Origin: CBDUEF01 sp018063485
GTDB taxonomy: Bacteria > Pseudomonadota > Alphaproteobacteria > Rhodobacterales > Rhodobacteraceae
Reading direction: 5' to 3'
DNA: 64,000 nucleotides
Assembly: GCA_037045435.1 (NCBI GenBank)
Contig: JBAOID010000031.1
Location: 487,786-551,785 of the forward strand
Both the position numbers and the translations under genes were made by a program. The notes beneath the pieces are model-generated. The model saw only the letters and a list, made by a program, of their open reading frames with translations, did not search any database and was not told the origin of the DNA. Positions 24,997-33,889 of the stretch are shown one piece after another; position 1 is the stretch's first letter, and every line of letters begins with the position of its first letter.

Positions 24997-26859
24997 TCAG
25001 AGTCGGTTCAGATCGGCAAAGTGACGTTCCTCACGGATCAGACGGTCAATCAGCGGAGCTGGTGTATAAAGCGCGGGCTGGCTTGCCGCCCGATGCCGCA
25101 AATCCGAACGCAGCACCAGCAGGCCGCGCTGATCCGCCCAATGCATTGGCCCGCCAAGCCGACGCGGCACCAGACCCGACAGGATGGCCACCGTATCGAC
25201 ATCGCCGGGGCGCAGGGCAACCCCCTCGCCCACCAGCAGCGCCCCTTCATTGGCCAGCGCGCAAAGGCAGGCATCTGCCAGCGCGCGCGCGAACACATCC
25301 AAAGGGCGCGCGGCCGGCACCAGCGGCACGCCCAGCCCTTCGGCGGACAGAACCTGCGCCAGAGCATACCGCGGGGTTCCCTCGGCCTCAATCGCTGCAA
25401 TGGCAGCCGCGAGGCTTTTGCGCAAACGCCTCGCAATGCCGCCGCCACCAGCGGAAACCACCAATTTCCAGCGTAACTTCTCTGCAAAAGCAATGGCATG
25501 GATCCCGGATTGCACTTCTTGCGGCATGCAGATTTCTGCCATTTCTCCCGCCGCCAGGCCTGGAGTCAAGGTGATCCGGGCGGGGTCCGCATCTTTTGGT
25601 GCGGCCATCCAGATCACCGGTGGCAATGCCTCTGGGGTGGCCTGCAAGCGATGGTCAGGGGTGCAAATCCACAGATCACTTTTCAATGCCGCCCGCTCGT
25701 CCAAAGTTGGAATCAAACGCGCCCAATCAGCATCGCGCGCCTCTGGTGTCAGCCGCCCGGCCTGCACTTCGGCCTCTTGCAAGGCCGCAATCTGACGCAA
25801 GGACGCCACCAGCCGCTCGCGGTCGGGATCAACCAGCCGTAGTTGCATACCGGCGACAAGGATCTGATAAGACAGGGAAACAACCCCACTCCCCGCCCCC
25901 ATGAGCGAAACATGTTGCAAAACCGGGCGGGGCAAAGCGGCGAAGGCTTCGGGCAAGCACAAAGCCCGGCGCTCGACCTTTGCGGCATGGGCAAGCCCCT
26001 GCACCTCGGGTGCGGTCTCCAATTCATGCCGGACGGCCGCTTCAAACGCCAACCCTTGTTCGAACGGCAAAAGCATCGCAGCCTCGACACAATCAATCAT
26101 CCGCATCTTGGCTGGCAAGGCAGCAGGCTCTGCCGCCACCCGCGCGCGCGCCGCTGAAACAGCCGCCACACAGGCAGCGCCATCGCGAAATCCGTCGCGC
26201 CGATTGACAGCCCGCCGAGGTGCCAGATCCTGGCCGACAAGGCTGTTTGCAGCGGCAACCGCTGCCGCCTCAAGCCCGGTTTCAACCACCATATCCACCA
26301 ATCCGATCGCCAGCGCCTGCCCCGCCGTCAACGCTCCACCGGTCAACAACAGGCGCAGCGCCATATCAACCCCGATCAGCCGCGGCAGCCGCTGCGTGGC
26401 TCCCGCGCCCGGTGTCAGCCCCATGTTGACCTCGGGCAGGCCCATTCGCACCCCAGCCAAAGCTACCCGCAAATGCGCCGAAAGCGCCAGTTCCAACCCT
26501 GGCCCAAAAGCCGCCCCCTGCAACGCGACAACTACGGGTTTATCCATCGCTTCAATGGCCTGGCATAGTTCACTCAGCACTGATTGCGCGGCAAAAGACG
26601 GCCCGGCAGCCGCTGCAAAAAAGGGCCCGGTTCCGGTCAAGACCACCGCCAGAACATGCGGATCTTGCGCCAGACTTCTGATCCCCTGCGCAAGCGCTTT
26701 TTGCAAAAGATCATCGATTCGGGGGCCGGCCAAGGTGATCACCGCCACCCCGCCGTGCATCCCGATCATGTCGCCAACACTATCTTTTGATCTGCTGTCG
26801 CCCAAATGTTTGATCCAGACTGTTCTTGCCAAGGCATTAAGCCGCCGCAAGCTCAGCAT
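24997..26859 (-). CDS. FadB-like fusion: enoyl-CoA hydratase plus eroded 3-hydroxyacyl-CoA dehydrogenase
   Basis: A 620-residue two-domain protein. The N-terminal enoyl-CoA hydratase part keeps the oxyanion and acid positions: LQGAAFGPGLELALSAH near residue 120 and GLPEVNMGLTPGAGATQRLP near 150. The dehydrogenase part begins near residue 305, where the NAD motif is altered to SLMGAGSGVVSLS, and the catalytic HFFNPV-type His-Glu motif is not recognisable. The C-terminal helical domain is kept: ANEGALLVGEGVALRPGDVD and GGPMHWADQRGL. Ordinary FadB proteins run to 715 or more. It may retain only hydratase activity. The first 30 residues may be excess, with MIGMHGGVAVITL a possible start. Confidence 0.78.
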   Translation of the reverse strand: MLSLRRLNALARTVWIKHLGDSRSKDSVGDMIGMHGGVAVITLAGPRIDDLLQKALAQGIRSLAQDPHVLAVVLTGTGPFFAAAAGPSFAAQSVLSELCQAIEAMDKPVVVALQGAAFGPGLELALSAHLRVALAGVRMGLPEVNMGLTPGAGATQRLPRLIGVDMALRLLLTGGALTAGQALAIGLVDMVVETGLEAAAVAAANSLVGQDLAPRRAVNRRDGFRDGAACVAAVSAARARVAAEPAALPAKMRMIDCVEAAMLLPFEQGLAFEAAVRHELETAPEVQGLAHAAKVERRALCLPEAFAALPRPVLQHVSLMGAGSGVVSLSYQILVAGMQLRLVDPDRERLVASLRQIAALQEAEVQAGRLTPEARDADWARLIPTLDERAALKSDLWICTPDHRLQATPEALPPVIWMAAPKDADPARITLTPGLAAGEMAEICMPQEVQSGIHAIAFAEKLRWKLVVSAGGGGIARRLRKSLAAAIAAIEAEGTPRYALAQVLSAEGLGVPLVPAARPLDVFARALADACLCALANEGALLVGEGVALRPGDVDTVAILSGLVPRRLGGPMHWADQRGLLVLRSDLRHRAASQPALYTPAPLIDRLIREERHFADLNRL

Positions 26860-27181
26860 TGCAATGCTCTATCACCGCCAAAATCCGTGTAATTGCGGAA
26901 GAATCACGGATTCCAGCAGCTTGCCGCCTGTATCATGCGTACCGGTTCAGCCCTGCCCGCCCATTACGCCCGCCCATCACGCCCGCACAGAGCAGGCTTG
27001 GTCCGTGGTGCGATAAGAGGCGGCGCTATCAGAGGAACCCGCCTGCACATATCCGGGCGATATCCCCAAAAGCGCCCGCATTTCCGCCAAAAGCTCAGCA
27101 AGTGGAACAATGCTCGGTGTGGCACATCCCAATTTGCCAGCAGGTGCCAAGGCAGGGCAATCGCGGTTCACGTGAAGGATT
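26860..27181. other. 322-base intergenic region without a convincing gene
   Basis: Between the start of the FadB-like gene and the stop of the DksA-like gene, both on the minus strand. It must contain the FadB-like promoter. A minus-strand frame with text such as VPLAELLAEMRALLGISPGY continues from within the DksA-like gene, but has no start or family resemblance. I see no terminator hairpin with a T-run. Confidence 0.5.
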
Positions 27182-27499
27182 CTAGGCGGCACATTTCCGG
27201 CAAAACGGCGTGAAGGGCAAGACATCAAGCCGCTCTTGCGAAATCTTGTCGCCGCACTTGACGCAAACACCATAAACACCGGCTTCGATCCGCTCCAATG
27301 CCGCGTTGATCATGCGCACCTCATGTTGGGCGTTCACGCCCATACCTTCCAAAACCTCATCGCTTTCGCGTTCGGCAGCCAGATCATCCCAATCCTTGTT
27401 GTCATGCGAATCCAGCTCGGCCTCGATACCGGTCATGCGGCCCTGCAAGTCGGCAAGCCGTGTCTGCAACTGCAATTTGCGGGTGGCGATCGGTATCAT
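27182..27499 (-). CDS. DksA/TraR family zinc-finger protein
   Basis: 105 residues with an N-terminal coiled coil (LQTRLADLQGRMTGIEAELD) and a C-terminal C4 zinc finger: GVCVKCGDKISQERL then FCRKCA. It is shorter than DksA (about 150), so it belongs with the DksA-like/TraR group that enters the RNA polymerase secondary channel. The acidic tip residues typical of true DksA are not evident beyond WDDLAAERESDE. It is divergent from the persulfide dioxygenase-like gene and shares a 168-base control region with an FNR-like site. Confidence 0.85.
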   Translation of the reverse strand: MIPIATRKLQLQTRLADLQGRMTGIEAELDSHDNKDWDDLAAERESDEVLEGMGVNAQHEVRMINAALERIEAGVYGVCVKCGDKISQERLDVLPFTPFCRKCAA

Positions 27500-27551
27500 G
27501 ACTCTCTCCTGTAGATTTCTTTGATCCTATCGGGTCAATACTTGGTAAACC

Positions 27552-27565
27552 TTGACCCAAATCAA
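27552..27565. promoter_or_regulatory. FNR/FnrL-like site
   Basis: TTGACCCAAATCAA fits TTGA(T/C)-N4-ATCAA with one deviation from a perfect FNR dyad. It lies 53 bases ahead of the DksA-like gene and 103 bases ahead of the sulfur operon, in their shared divergent region. Oxygen control of either is inferred from the motif only. Confidence 0.5.
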
Positions 27566-27589
27566 GCAGTTTGACGGAGTCCTCGGCAA

Positions 27590-27609
27590 TATTCATTCCC
27601 TGATGGATA
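27590..27609. promoter_or_regulatory. Candidate ArsR-type (BigR/SqrR-like) operator
   Basis: TATTCAT-TCCCTG-ATGGATA is an inverted repeat matching at 6 of 7 arm positions, 59 bases before the first gene of the sulfur operon. Such operons are typically repressed by a persulfide-sensing ArsR protein. No such regulator gene is in the window, so the link is weak. Confidence 0.25.
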
Positions 27610-27667
27610 AATGTGGCCTTCAGCCCTATCTTGCAAATCATTGAGCCTGATGAAACAGGAGTCCGCC

Positions 27668-28531
27668 ATGCATCCCGCCGTTCACGCCTTTTTCGACGAA
27701 GGCACCAATACCATCACCTATGTGGTGCAAGAACCACAGGGCCGGGCCTGTGCTGTGATAGATTCGGTTCTGGATTTCGATTATGCCTCGGGCCGCACGG
27801 ATACCCGGTCTGCGGATATGGTTATCGCCTGGATCAAGAACCAAGACCTTGATCTGCAATGGGTTCTTGAAACCCATGTCCATGCTGATCACCTCTCGGC
27901 GGCCCCCTATATCCAAGAAACCCTGGGCGGAAAGATCGGGATTGGCGACCGGATAACCGTGGTGCAGGAAACCTTTGGCAAAGTGTTCAACGAAGGCACG
28001 CGCTTTGCCCGAGACGGCAGCCAGTTTGACCGCCTGTTCACGGATGGCGACAGCCTGATGATCGGGCAGATGCGTGTTGATGTGATGCACACGCCCGGCC
28101 ATACCCCCGCCTGCCTTACCTATGTGATCGGTGATGCCGCCTTTGTGGGTGATACGCTGTTCATGCCCGATTTCGGCACTGCGCGCTGTGATTTTCCGGG
28201 TGGGTCAGCCGAAATCATGTTCGATTCGGTCCAGCGTATTCTTGCCCTGCCGAATCAGACCCGGATTTTTGTCGGCCATGATTACATGGCACCGGGACGC
28301 GACGTTTTTGCCTGGGAATCGACGGTCGGGGCGCAGAAGGCCTTGAATGTGCATGTTGGGGGAGGGCGTGCGAAACAGGATTTCGTGACCCTGCGACAAA
28401 AGCGTGATGCGACCCTTGCCATGCCGCGCCTGATCGTGCCATCGCTGCAAGTGAACATGCGCGCGGGCAAGATGCCCGAACCGGAAGACAATGGCAAAAG
28501 CTATCTCAAGGTGCCGATCAACGGCCTTTGA
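27668..28531 (+). CDS. MBL-fold hydrolase, persulfide dioxygenase-like (Blh type)
   Basis: A 287-residue metallo-beta-lactamase-fold protein. Metal ligands are visible in ETHVHADHLS (HxHxDH), HTPGHTPACL and FVGHDYM, with FVGDTLFMPDFGTARCDFPG between them. This is the ETHE1/Blh pattern, which oxidises glutathione persulfide to sulfite using one iron. ACAGGAG precedes the ATG. It leads a four-gene operon with two YeeE/YedE membrane proteins and a DUF442 protein, the composition of sulfide-detoxification loci. Confidence 0.88.
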   Translation: MHPAVHAFFDEGTNTITYVVQEPQGRACAVIDSVLDFDYASGRTDTRSADMVIAWIKNQDLDLQWVLETHVHADHLSAAPYIQETLGGKIGIGDRITVVQETFGKVFNEGTRFARDGSQFDRLFTDGDSLMIGQMRVDVMHTPGHTPACLTYVIGDAAFVGDTLFMPDFGTARCDFPGGSAEIMFDSVQRILALPNQTRIFVGHDYMAPGRDVFAWESTVGAQKALNVHVGGGRAKQDFVTLRQKRDATLAMPRLIVPSLQVNMRAGKMPEPEDNGKSYLKVPINGL

Positions 28532-28543
28532 AAAGGGGAAACT

Positions 28544-28972
28544 GTGGTCGAACACAACTGGATCTGGGGCTTTGTCGGCGGGTTGATGATCGGCCTTGCT
28601 GGATCCATGTTCTTGCTGATGAATGGCAAGATCATGGGGATCACCGGGATACTGGGCGGCCTGCTGGATCGGTCCGGCTGGTCAAACGCGGGTGAGCGGT
28701 TGGCCTTCGTGCTGGGCCTGATTGCAGTGCCGCCGCTTTTGGTGCCGCTATATTCTTCGGTTTCCACCCATATCAGCAGCAATTGGCTGGTGATTGTCGT
28801 AGGAGGCTTTCTGGTGGGCCTTGGTGCGCGGCTGGCCAATGGCTGCACCTCGGGCCATGGTGTTTGCGGGATCTCGCGGCTTTCGCTGCGCGGGACGGTG
28901 GCCACGGTATTTTACATTGTTTCCGGTGGGATGACCATTGCGCTATTGCGCCATGTCTTGGGGGTGATCTGA
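28544..28972 (+). CDS. YeeE/YedE family sulfur transport protein, first half (GTG start)
   Basis: 142 residues with about four membrane helices. It holds the family cysteine motif GARLANGCTSGHGVCGISRL near residues 91-110, thought to carry thiosulfate or related sulfur compounds through the membrane. Start is GTG at 28544 behind AAAGGGGAAA. Its stop overlaps the next start (TGATG). Together with the next gene it corresponds to the two halves of a full YeeE/YedE protein, the PmpA/PmpB arrangement. Confidence 0.88.
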   Translation: MVEHNWIWGFVGGLMIGLAGSMFLLMNGKIMGITGILGGLLDRSGWSNAGERLAFVLGLIAVPPLLVPLYSSVSTHISSNWLVIVVGGFLVGLGARLANGCTSGHGVCGISRLSLRGTVATVFYIVSGGMTIALLRHVLGVI

Positions 28973-29412
28973 TGGCGCGCGCGATATTTGCCCTGCTGTC
29001 GGGTGGGCTTTTCGGGGCCGGGCTGCTGGTTTCGGGAATGGTCGATACGCTTAAGGTTCAAGGCTGGCTTGATGTTTTTGGCCAATGGGATCCCACTTTG
29101 GCCTTTGTGATGGGGGGTGCAATCTTGCCGATGGCCGTGGCCTGGCGGGTGGCTGCAAGGCGGCAGCGCTCGGTTCTGGGCTTTGATCTTCCGCCGCCCC
29201 CGGCGCAAGAGGTGAAATCTGATCTGGTGATCGGCTCGATATTGTTTGGCATGGGCTGGGCGATTGCCGGGCTTTGCCCTGGCCCCGCGCTGGCCTCACT
29301 GGGGTTTGGCGGCGTGCAGGGTCTGGTGTTTTTTGGGGCAATGTGTGCAGGTATGCTGTGCATGCCTTGGGTTCGCTCGCGTCTTGCCCCTGCCCCTTTG
29401 GAGGATAATTAG
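28972..29412 (+). CDS. YeeE/YedE family sulfur transport protein, second half (DUF6691 type)
   Basis: 146 residues, about four membrane helices. ALLSGGLFGAGLLVSGMVD opens it, and GWAIAGLCPGPALASLGFGG near residue 93 contains the single conserved cysteine of this half. The polar segment RRQRSVLGFDLPPPPAQEVK lies between helices. It is translationally coupled to the preceding gene. Confidence 0.87.
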   Translation: MARAIFALLSGGLFGAGLLVSGMVDTLKVQGWLDVFGQWDPTLAFVMGGAILPMAVAWRVAARRQRSVLGFDLPPPPAQEVKSDLVIGSILFGMGWAIAGLCPGPALASLGFGGVQGLVFFGAMCAGMLCMPWVRSRLAPAPLEDN

Positions 29413-29414
29413 AA

Positions 29415-29840
29415 ATGGACCCGCGCGCGCTGACGCAAGACTACACCGTTTCTCCACAAATCGAACTGGTCGATCTGCCCCGGATCAAGGCGGCGGGCTA
29501 TGCGATGGTGATCAACAACCGCCCCGATGGCGAAATCCCAGCCGAACTTCACACTGAAAAGATGCGGCAGGCTGCCGAGGCTCTTGGGCTGGTGTTTGTC
29601 GCCAATCCGGTGATCGGCGGCGCTTTGACCATGGCAAATGTCTCGGCGCAAGCCGAAGCAATGGCGCAGGCCAAAGGGCCGGTTTACGCCTATTGCGCCT
29701 CGGGCAATCGCTGTTCGATCCTGTGGGCTTTGATGAATGCACACAAGCATCCGGCCGATGATCTGATCGAAATCCCGGCGCGGTTTGGCTATAATCTGGA
29801 GCATTTGCGCGGCCAGATCGAAGCATTGGCAAAAACCTAG
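29415..29840 (+). CDS. DUF442 / TIGR01244 family sulfur-transferase-like protein
   Basis: 141 residues of the phosphatase-like fold found fused to or beside Blh hydrolases. The active loop YCASGNRCS near residue 93 has Cys and Arg (CxxxxR). YTVSPQIELVDLPRIKAAGY and INNRPDGE are family hallmarks. It is expected to handle a persulfide or thiosulfate intermediate with the dioxygenase at the head of the operon. The gene overlaps the stop of the convergent FliM-like gene by four bases. Confidence 0.85.
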   Translation: MDPRALTQDYTVSPQIELVDLPRIKAAGYAMVINNRPDGEIPAELHTEKMRQAAEALGLVFVANPVIGGALTMANVSAQAEAMAQAKGPVYAYCASGNRCSILWALMNAHKHPADDLIEIPARFGYNLEHLRGQIEALAKT

Positions 29841-30880
29841 GCCGATTGACGCAAGCCAGCGGCATCTTCAACAGGCACTACTGCTGATTGCAACAGCGCG
29901 CGTTCTGCCCGAAGCGGGGAAGCATTGCCCTCCTTTGCGGCGGGCGTCAGCCGCACGGCACGCGCGCCTCGGTTCTGGCCCAGTTTGCCCTCTGCCACCG
30001 CAAGGCCATCCAGCCCCTCGAACTGAATCCGGTCAAGTGCGGCATGGGTCAGCACCACGGTTTCGCCAACCTTCATTTGGATCACCGTTGAAAGCGGCAA
30101 GGACACTCGGGCCAGAACCGCATCAAGCACACAATGGGACGCCTCGATCTGCGCCGCCAAGGCCAGAGAAAAGCCCGGACCTGCCTGTGCCTCGGAGCCC
30201 GGCTGCGTCAGGCCCGCGGCAGGTATCTGGCCGCGGCCTTCGGCCGGCAAGGCCAAAACCGCGACACCCCGGCGCGCACCCTGAGCAAGAGACAGCTCAG
30301 TTGTCAGCACACGGTAGGAGATATCCTCCAGCAAAAGCCCCAAAGGCCGGGGATCATCCAGAAACGAGGCATAGCGAAAGCCCGAGGCCCAAATCAGATC
30401 AGCCTCTTGTTGCAAGGCCAGTTCCAATCCTGCCAACGCGGCATCTATGGTGCCGGCCACCATTGCGGCATCGGTACGGGTTGGTTTGCGCGGCGCGAGC
30501 GGGGCCTGTCCGACCTTGCCTATCGTCTGTGCCTCGATCATCGCCGACATCACCGCCGCGTCCAGCACCAAAAGACCCAAACCCTCAGCCGGCCCCTCAA
30601 GCACCACGATCAGCGCGCGTTCAGGTGGCAGTTCCAAAAGTTCGGTCAGCGAGCGGCGATCCAGCGAAAGACGTGTCACCTCAAGATCGAGTTTCAGCAT
30701 ATCGCGCGCCGCCCGCGCCAGTGCCAGCCGCCAGCCCCGATCAGCCCCCGGCCCACCCTCGGCAGCCTCGGCCTGGCCAAAGGCCAGGATACGGCGGATC
30801 ACCGCATCAGAAACGCGCGCCCCATATTGCCCTGCCACAGCCACCCCCTTTGCCAGTCCTTTTGGCAGGGTAGCAACCAA
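29837..30880 (-). CDS. FliM/FliN-like flagellar motor switch protein, isolated
   Basis: 347 residues. The C-terminal SPOA domain reads LPLSTVIQMKVGETVVLTHA then EGLDGLAVAEGKLGQNRGAR near residues 250-310, the FliN/FliM C-ring core. The central part (LELPPERALIVVLEGPAEGL, SAMIEAQTIG) resembles the FliM middle domain, but the N-terminal CheY-binding EIDALL peptide is not seen. No other flagellar gene is in the window, so it is either a separated fliM or a paralogue. It lies 31 bases downstream of the sensor-kinase gene on the same strand. Confidence 0.7.
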   Translation of the reverse strand: MVATLPKGLAKGVAVAGQYGARVSDAVIRRILAFGQAEAAEGGPGADRGWRLALARAARDMLKLDLEVTRLSLDRRSLTELLELPPERALIVVLEGPAEGLGLLVLDAAVMSAMIEAQTIGKVGQAPLAPRKPTRTDAAMVAGTIDAALAGLELALQQEADLIWASGFRYASFLDDPRPLGLLLEDISYRVLTTELSLAQGARRGVAVLALPAEGRGQIPAAGLTQPGSEAQAGPGFSLALAAQIEASHCVLDAVLARVSLPLSTVIQMKVGETVVLTHAALDRIQFEGLDGLAVAEGKLGQNRGARAVRLTPAAKEGNASPLRAERALLQSAVVPVEDAAGLRQSA

Positions 30881-30910
30881 GCCTTACCAAAGCATTGACG
30901 GCAACAAACC

Positions 30911-33604
30911 TCAAACCGGCCCTCCCGTCTCCAGCCGCAAGGGCAGCATCACCCGAAACGCCGCACCCTTTTGGCCTGGCAGATAGCTCACTGAGCCACC
31001 AAGGTTCGTCATGATCTCGCGGCAGATCGCAAGCCCAAGGCCCGCTCCACCGGCGCGGGTCTGATCTGTCAGGCGCGCGAATTTTTCAAAGATAAGGCCT
31101 TGTGATTCCTTGGCAATTCCAGAGCCATTGTCGATGAAATCCACTGAAACCTTGCCCGCCTTCTGTCGCACGATGATGCGCAGAACCGGCTTGGTGGCAT
31201 CGCAGTATTTGCGGGAGTTCGAAATGAGATTGATGAACACCTGCACCAATCTGCCGGCGTCGGTTCTCAGGTGGATTTCTTCCAGACGTGGATTTCGGTG
31301 AATTTCGAATACCCGTTCCGGCCGGGTCTGGCTGGCTGCGGCAAGCGCGCGGTCAATCATCTGGCCCAGATGGGCAAGCCCAAGGTCAAGCTGCACCGTG
31401 CCATTTTCCAGCACCGAAAGATCAAGAAGATCATCAAGCAGCCTCGTCAGCCGTTTCGCCTCATCATGGATGATGCGGCCATAATCCGCGACCAATTTCG
31501 GGGGCAACTCGCCATCGGTCAAAATCTCGGAGAAAGCACGGATCGAGGTCATCGGGGTGCGCAACTCATGGCTGATCTGGCTCAGGAAAGCATCCTTTTG
31601 CACCGACAATTGCGTCAGTTTCTCATTGGCATCACGCAACTGCCGGGCAGTGATGGTCAGCACCTCTTGCTGCGATTCAAGCCGGGCTGAGTATTCCATG
31701 ATCTGCGCGGTTTCATTGGCCACCGCCATCAGATCTTCAACCGTCACCGTGGCATGGCCGAACAACTGGCTGATCATGGCATGGGCCGTCGCCGCGCCGA
31801 CCGAACCGGAAAGTTTGCGCTCCACTTCGGCCAGAAACGCCGGGGTCAGATCAGGCAAATAGCCTTGTTTGCCCTGCGCCCGCGCCGTGCCTTCGAAAAA
31901 TGCCAGTGCGGGTTCTTCGCCCAGGATTCGCTGCGCCATCGTCAAAAGCGCCTCGGGCTCTGCCTGCCCATGGGTCCAACCAAGGCGCTCGGCCTGCAAT
32001 TCACTGTCAAACGCGTTGACAAAGGCGGCGCCTTGTATCCGCTCGACGGGGTCGGCAAAGGTCAGGATCGAGCCAAGGAAGAAGGCAGCAGAGTTCAGCG
32101 TCAGCGACCAGAACACCGAATGAAGCAACGGGTCCATGGTGGTGGTCCCAAACAGCGCCTCGGGCCGCAACCAGTGCAGACCAAAGGCCCCATCGGCAAA
32201 AATCTGAGCTGAGATCACTGCGCCTTGGCCAAAGGAGGGCAGGAACAACGTATAGGCCCAGGTGGCAAAGCCGATGCTCAGACCCCAGATCGCGCCGGTG
32301 CGGTTCGCCCCGCGCCAGAAAATCGCCCCCAAAAGGGCGGGTAACACCTGCGCCATGCCAGCGAAAGCAACCAGCCCAATCGCCGCCAGCGCGGCAGAAC
32401 CACCCGACAGACGAAAATACGCCAGCCCCAGCGCCAGCACAGCCATGATCGACAACCGCCGCACCAACAAGATACCGCCGCGCAAATCCCCCGAAATCGC
32501 TGCCGCAGGCCGCAACCACAGCCAGATCGGCATCAGAACGTGGTTTGAAAGCATGGTCGACAGCGCGATGGTTTCCACGATCACCATCGACGTGGCCGAA
32601 GAAAACCCGCCCAGAAACGCCAGCATCGCCAGCCCGCCCCGCCCTTCGGACAGCGGCAGGGTCAGAACCAGCATGTCAGGATTGGCATCCGCAGGCATAT
32701 GTTCAAGACCCACCACGGCGATGGGCAGAATGAACAAGCTCATCAGGAACAGATAGAGTGGAAAGGCCCATGATGCGCGGGCCAGATGACCCTCATCAAC
32801 ATTTTCAACCACCATCACCTGAAACATCCGCGGCAAACAGATCACGGCGGCACCAGAGAGCATGATCAACCCGCTCCATCGCCCGGGTTGCAGCACCCAG
32901 TTGGGATCGGCGTGATTAGAGATCTTGGCGATGATGTTGGCAAGCCCGCCACCAAGGCCCCAGACCACGAAAATCCCCACCGCCAACAGGGCCACCAGCT
33001 TGACCACCGCCTCAACCGCGATCGCAGTGACTATGCCGTGATGCTGCTCTTTGGCGTCAAGGTTGCGGGTGCCGAACAGGATGGTGAAAGCTGCCAACCC
33101 GACAGCCACCCAAAGGGCGGTGGAATCACGGTTCGGCAGGCTCCAGCCATCCGCGGTTGATGAAGCAAAAACCCCGAACGACAGCGTGACCGATTGCAAT
33201 TGCAGCGCGATATAGGGGGTTGAAGCCACAACAGCGATGATTGTCACCAGCACTCCCAACAGGTTCGATTTGCCGTAGCGGCTGGAAATCAGATCGGCAA
33301 TCGAGGTCACATGCTGTTGACGCCCGATCCGCACCAATTTGCGCAACACCAACCACCAGCCGACAAATACAAGTGTCGGCCCAAGATAGATCGTCAGAAA
33401 CTCCAACCCCGAACGAGCGGCATAGCCCACCGCGCCATAAAAGGTCCAAGCGGTGCAATAGATCGACAGCGACAGCGTATAGACCATGGGCGAGCGCAAG
33501 AACCCCAGCATCCCGCGTGAGGCGCGCCGTTCCACGATAAAGGCGACGGCGAACAGCAGCGCCACATAGATCAGGCAGACCAGCACCAGAATGTCAAAAG
33601 GCAT
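30911..33604 (-). CDS. Sodium:solute symporter-histidine kinase fusion
   Basis: An 897-residue inner-membrane sensor. Residues 1 to about 520 form an SSSF/PutP-like transporter domain with about 13 helices. A linker with a short PAS-like or STAC-like stretch follows. The kinase then has the H-box FLSQISHELRTPMTSIRAF near residue 665, N-box NLISNSRKY near 778, G1 DNGSGIAKE and G2 AGGAGLGLAICREIM. The layout matches CbrA-type kinases that may read solute flux. Its ATG directly follows the stop of a small membrane protein, which follows a receiver protein, so the three make one operon. Confidence 0.92.
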   Translation of the reverse strand: MPFDILVLVCLIYVALLFAVAFIVERRASRGMLGFLRSPMVYTLSLSIYCTAWTFYGAVGYAARSGLEFLTIYLGPTLVFVGWWLVLRKLVRIGRQQHVTSIADLISSRYGKSNLLGVLVTIIAVVASTPYIALQLQSVTLSFGVFASSTADGWSLPNRDSTALWVAVGLAAFTILFGTRNLDAKEQHHGIVTAIAVEAVVKLVALLAVGIFVVWGLGGGLANIIAKISNHADPNWVLQPGRWSGLIMLSGAAVICLPRMFQVMVVENVDEGHLARASWAFPLYLFLMSLFILPIAVVGLEHMPADANPDMLVLTLPLSEGRGGLAMLAFLGGFSSATSMVIVETIALSTMLSNHVLMPIWLWLRPAAAISGDLRGGILLVRRLSIMAVLALGLAYFRLSGGSAALAAIGLVAFAGMAQVLPALLGAIFWRGANRTGAIWGLSIGFATWAYTLFLPSFGQGAVISAQIFADGAFGLHWLRPEALFGTTTMDPLLHSVFWSLTLNSAAFFLGSILTFADPVERIQGAAFVNAFDSELQAERLGWTHGQAEPEALLTMAQRILGEEPALAFFEGTARAQGKQGYLPDLTPAFLAEVERKLSGSVGAATAHAMISQLFGHATVTVEDLMAVANETAQIMEYSARLESQQEVLTITARQLRDANEKLTQLSVQKDAFLSQISHELRTPMTSIRAFSEILTDGELPPKLVADYGRIIHDEAKRLTRLLDDLLDLSVLENGTVQLDLGLAHLGQMIDRALAAASQTRPERVFEIHRNPRLEEIHLRTDAGRLVQVFINLISNSRKYCDATKPVLRIIVRQKAGKVSVDFIDNGSGIAKESQGLIFEKFARLTDQTRAGGAGLGLAICREIMTNLGGSVSYLPGQKGAAFRVMLPLRLETGGPV

Positions 33605-33889
33605 TCAAAGCGCTCCGTCGTCAGGTGCGCCGCGCGGTGGATCCGTTCCATCGGGCTGTGTCAGCCGCGCCGAAAGCACTGCGGCTGCCACAATCAACGC
33701 AGCCCAGATCACAAAGATGAACACCACATCGCGCGCGGCCCCGGCACCATCCGCAGTTCTGGCTTGCCAGAATTTTGGCAACAGAAACAAGAACAGCCCC
33801 ACCAGCGGCAAAAGCCGCGCCGCATCGCGCAGCCGCCGTTTGCGATAAACGGCACGGGCCAAGAACAATGGCGACTTTGGCGTTCCCAT
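33605..33889 (-). CDS. Small membrane protein between receiver and kinase
   Basis: 94 residues: a basic N-terminus (YRKRRLRDAARL), a helix LLPLVGLFLFLLPKFW, a short loop, and a second helix DVVFIFVIWAALIVAAAVLS, then a polar Pro/Asp-rich tail. Stop and kinase start abut (TGA ATG). Position suggests an accessory to the kinase. I recognise no domain. Confidence 0.75.
   Translation of the reverse strand: MGTPKSPLFLARAVYRKRRLRDAARLLPLVGLFLFLLPKFWQARTADGAGAARDVVFIFVIWAALIVAAAVLSARLTQPDGTDPPRGAPDDGAL

Noticed and set aside
26977..27279. A 100-codon minus-strand gene in the gap before the FadB-like gene
   Set aside because: More than half overlaps the DksA-like gene in another frame, there is no ribosome site, and no family is recognisable.
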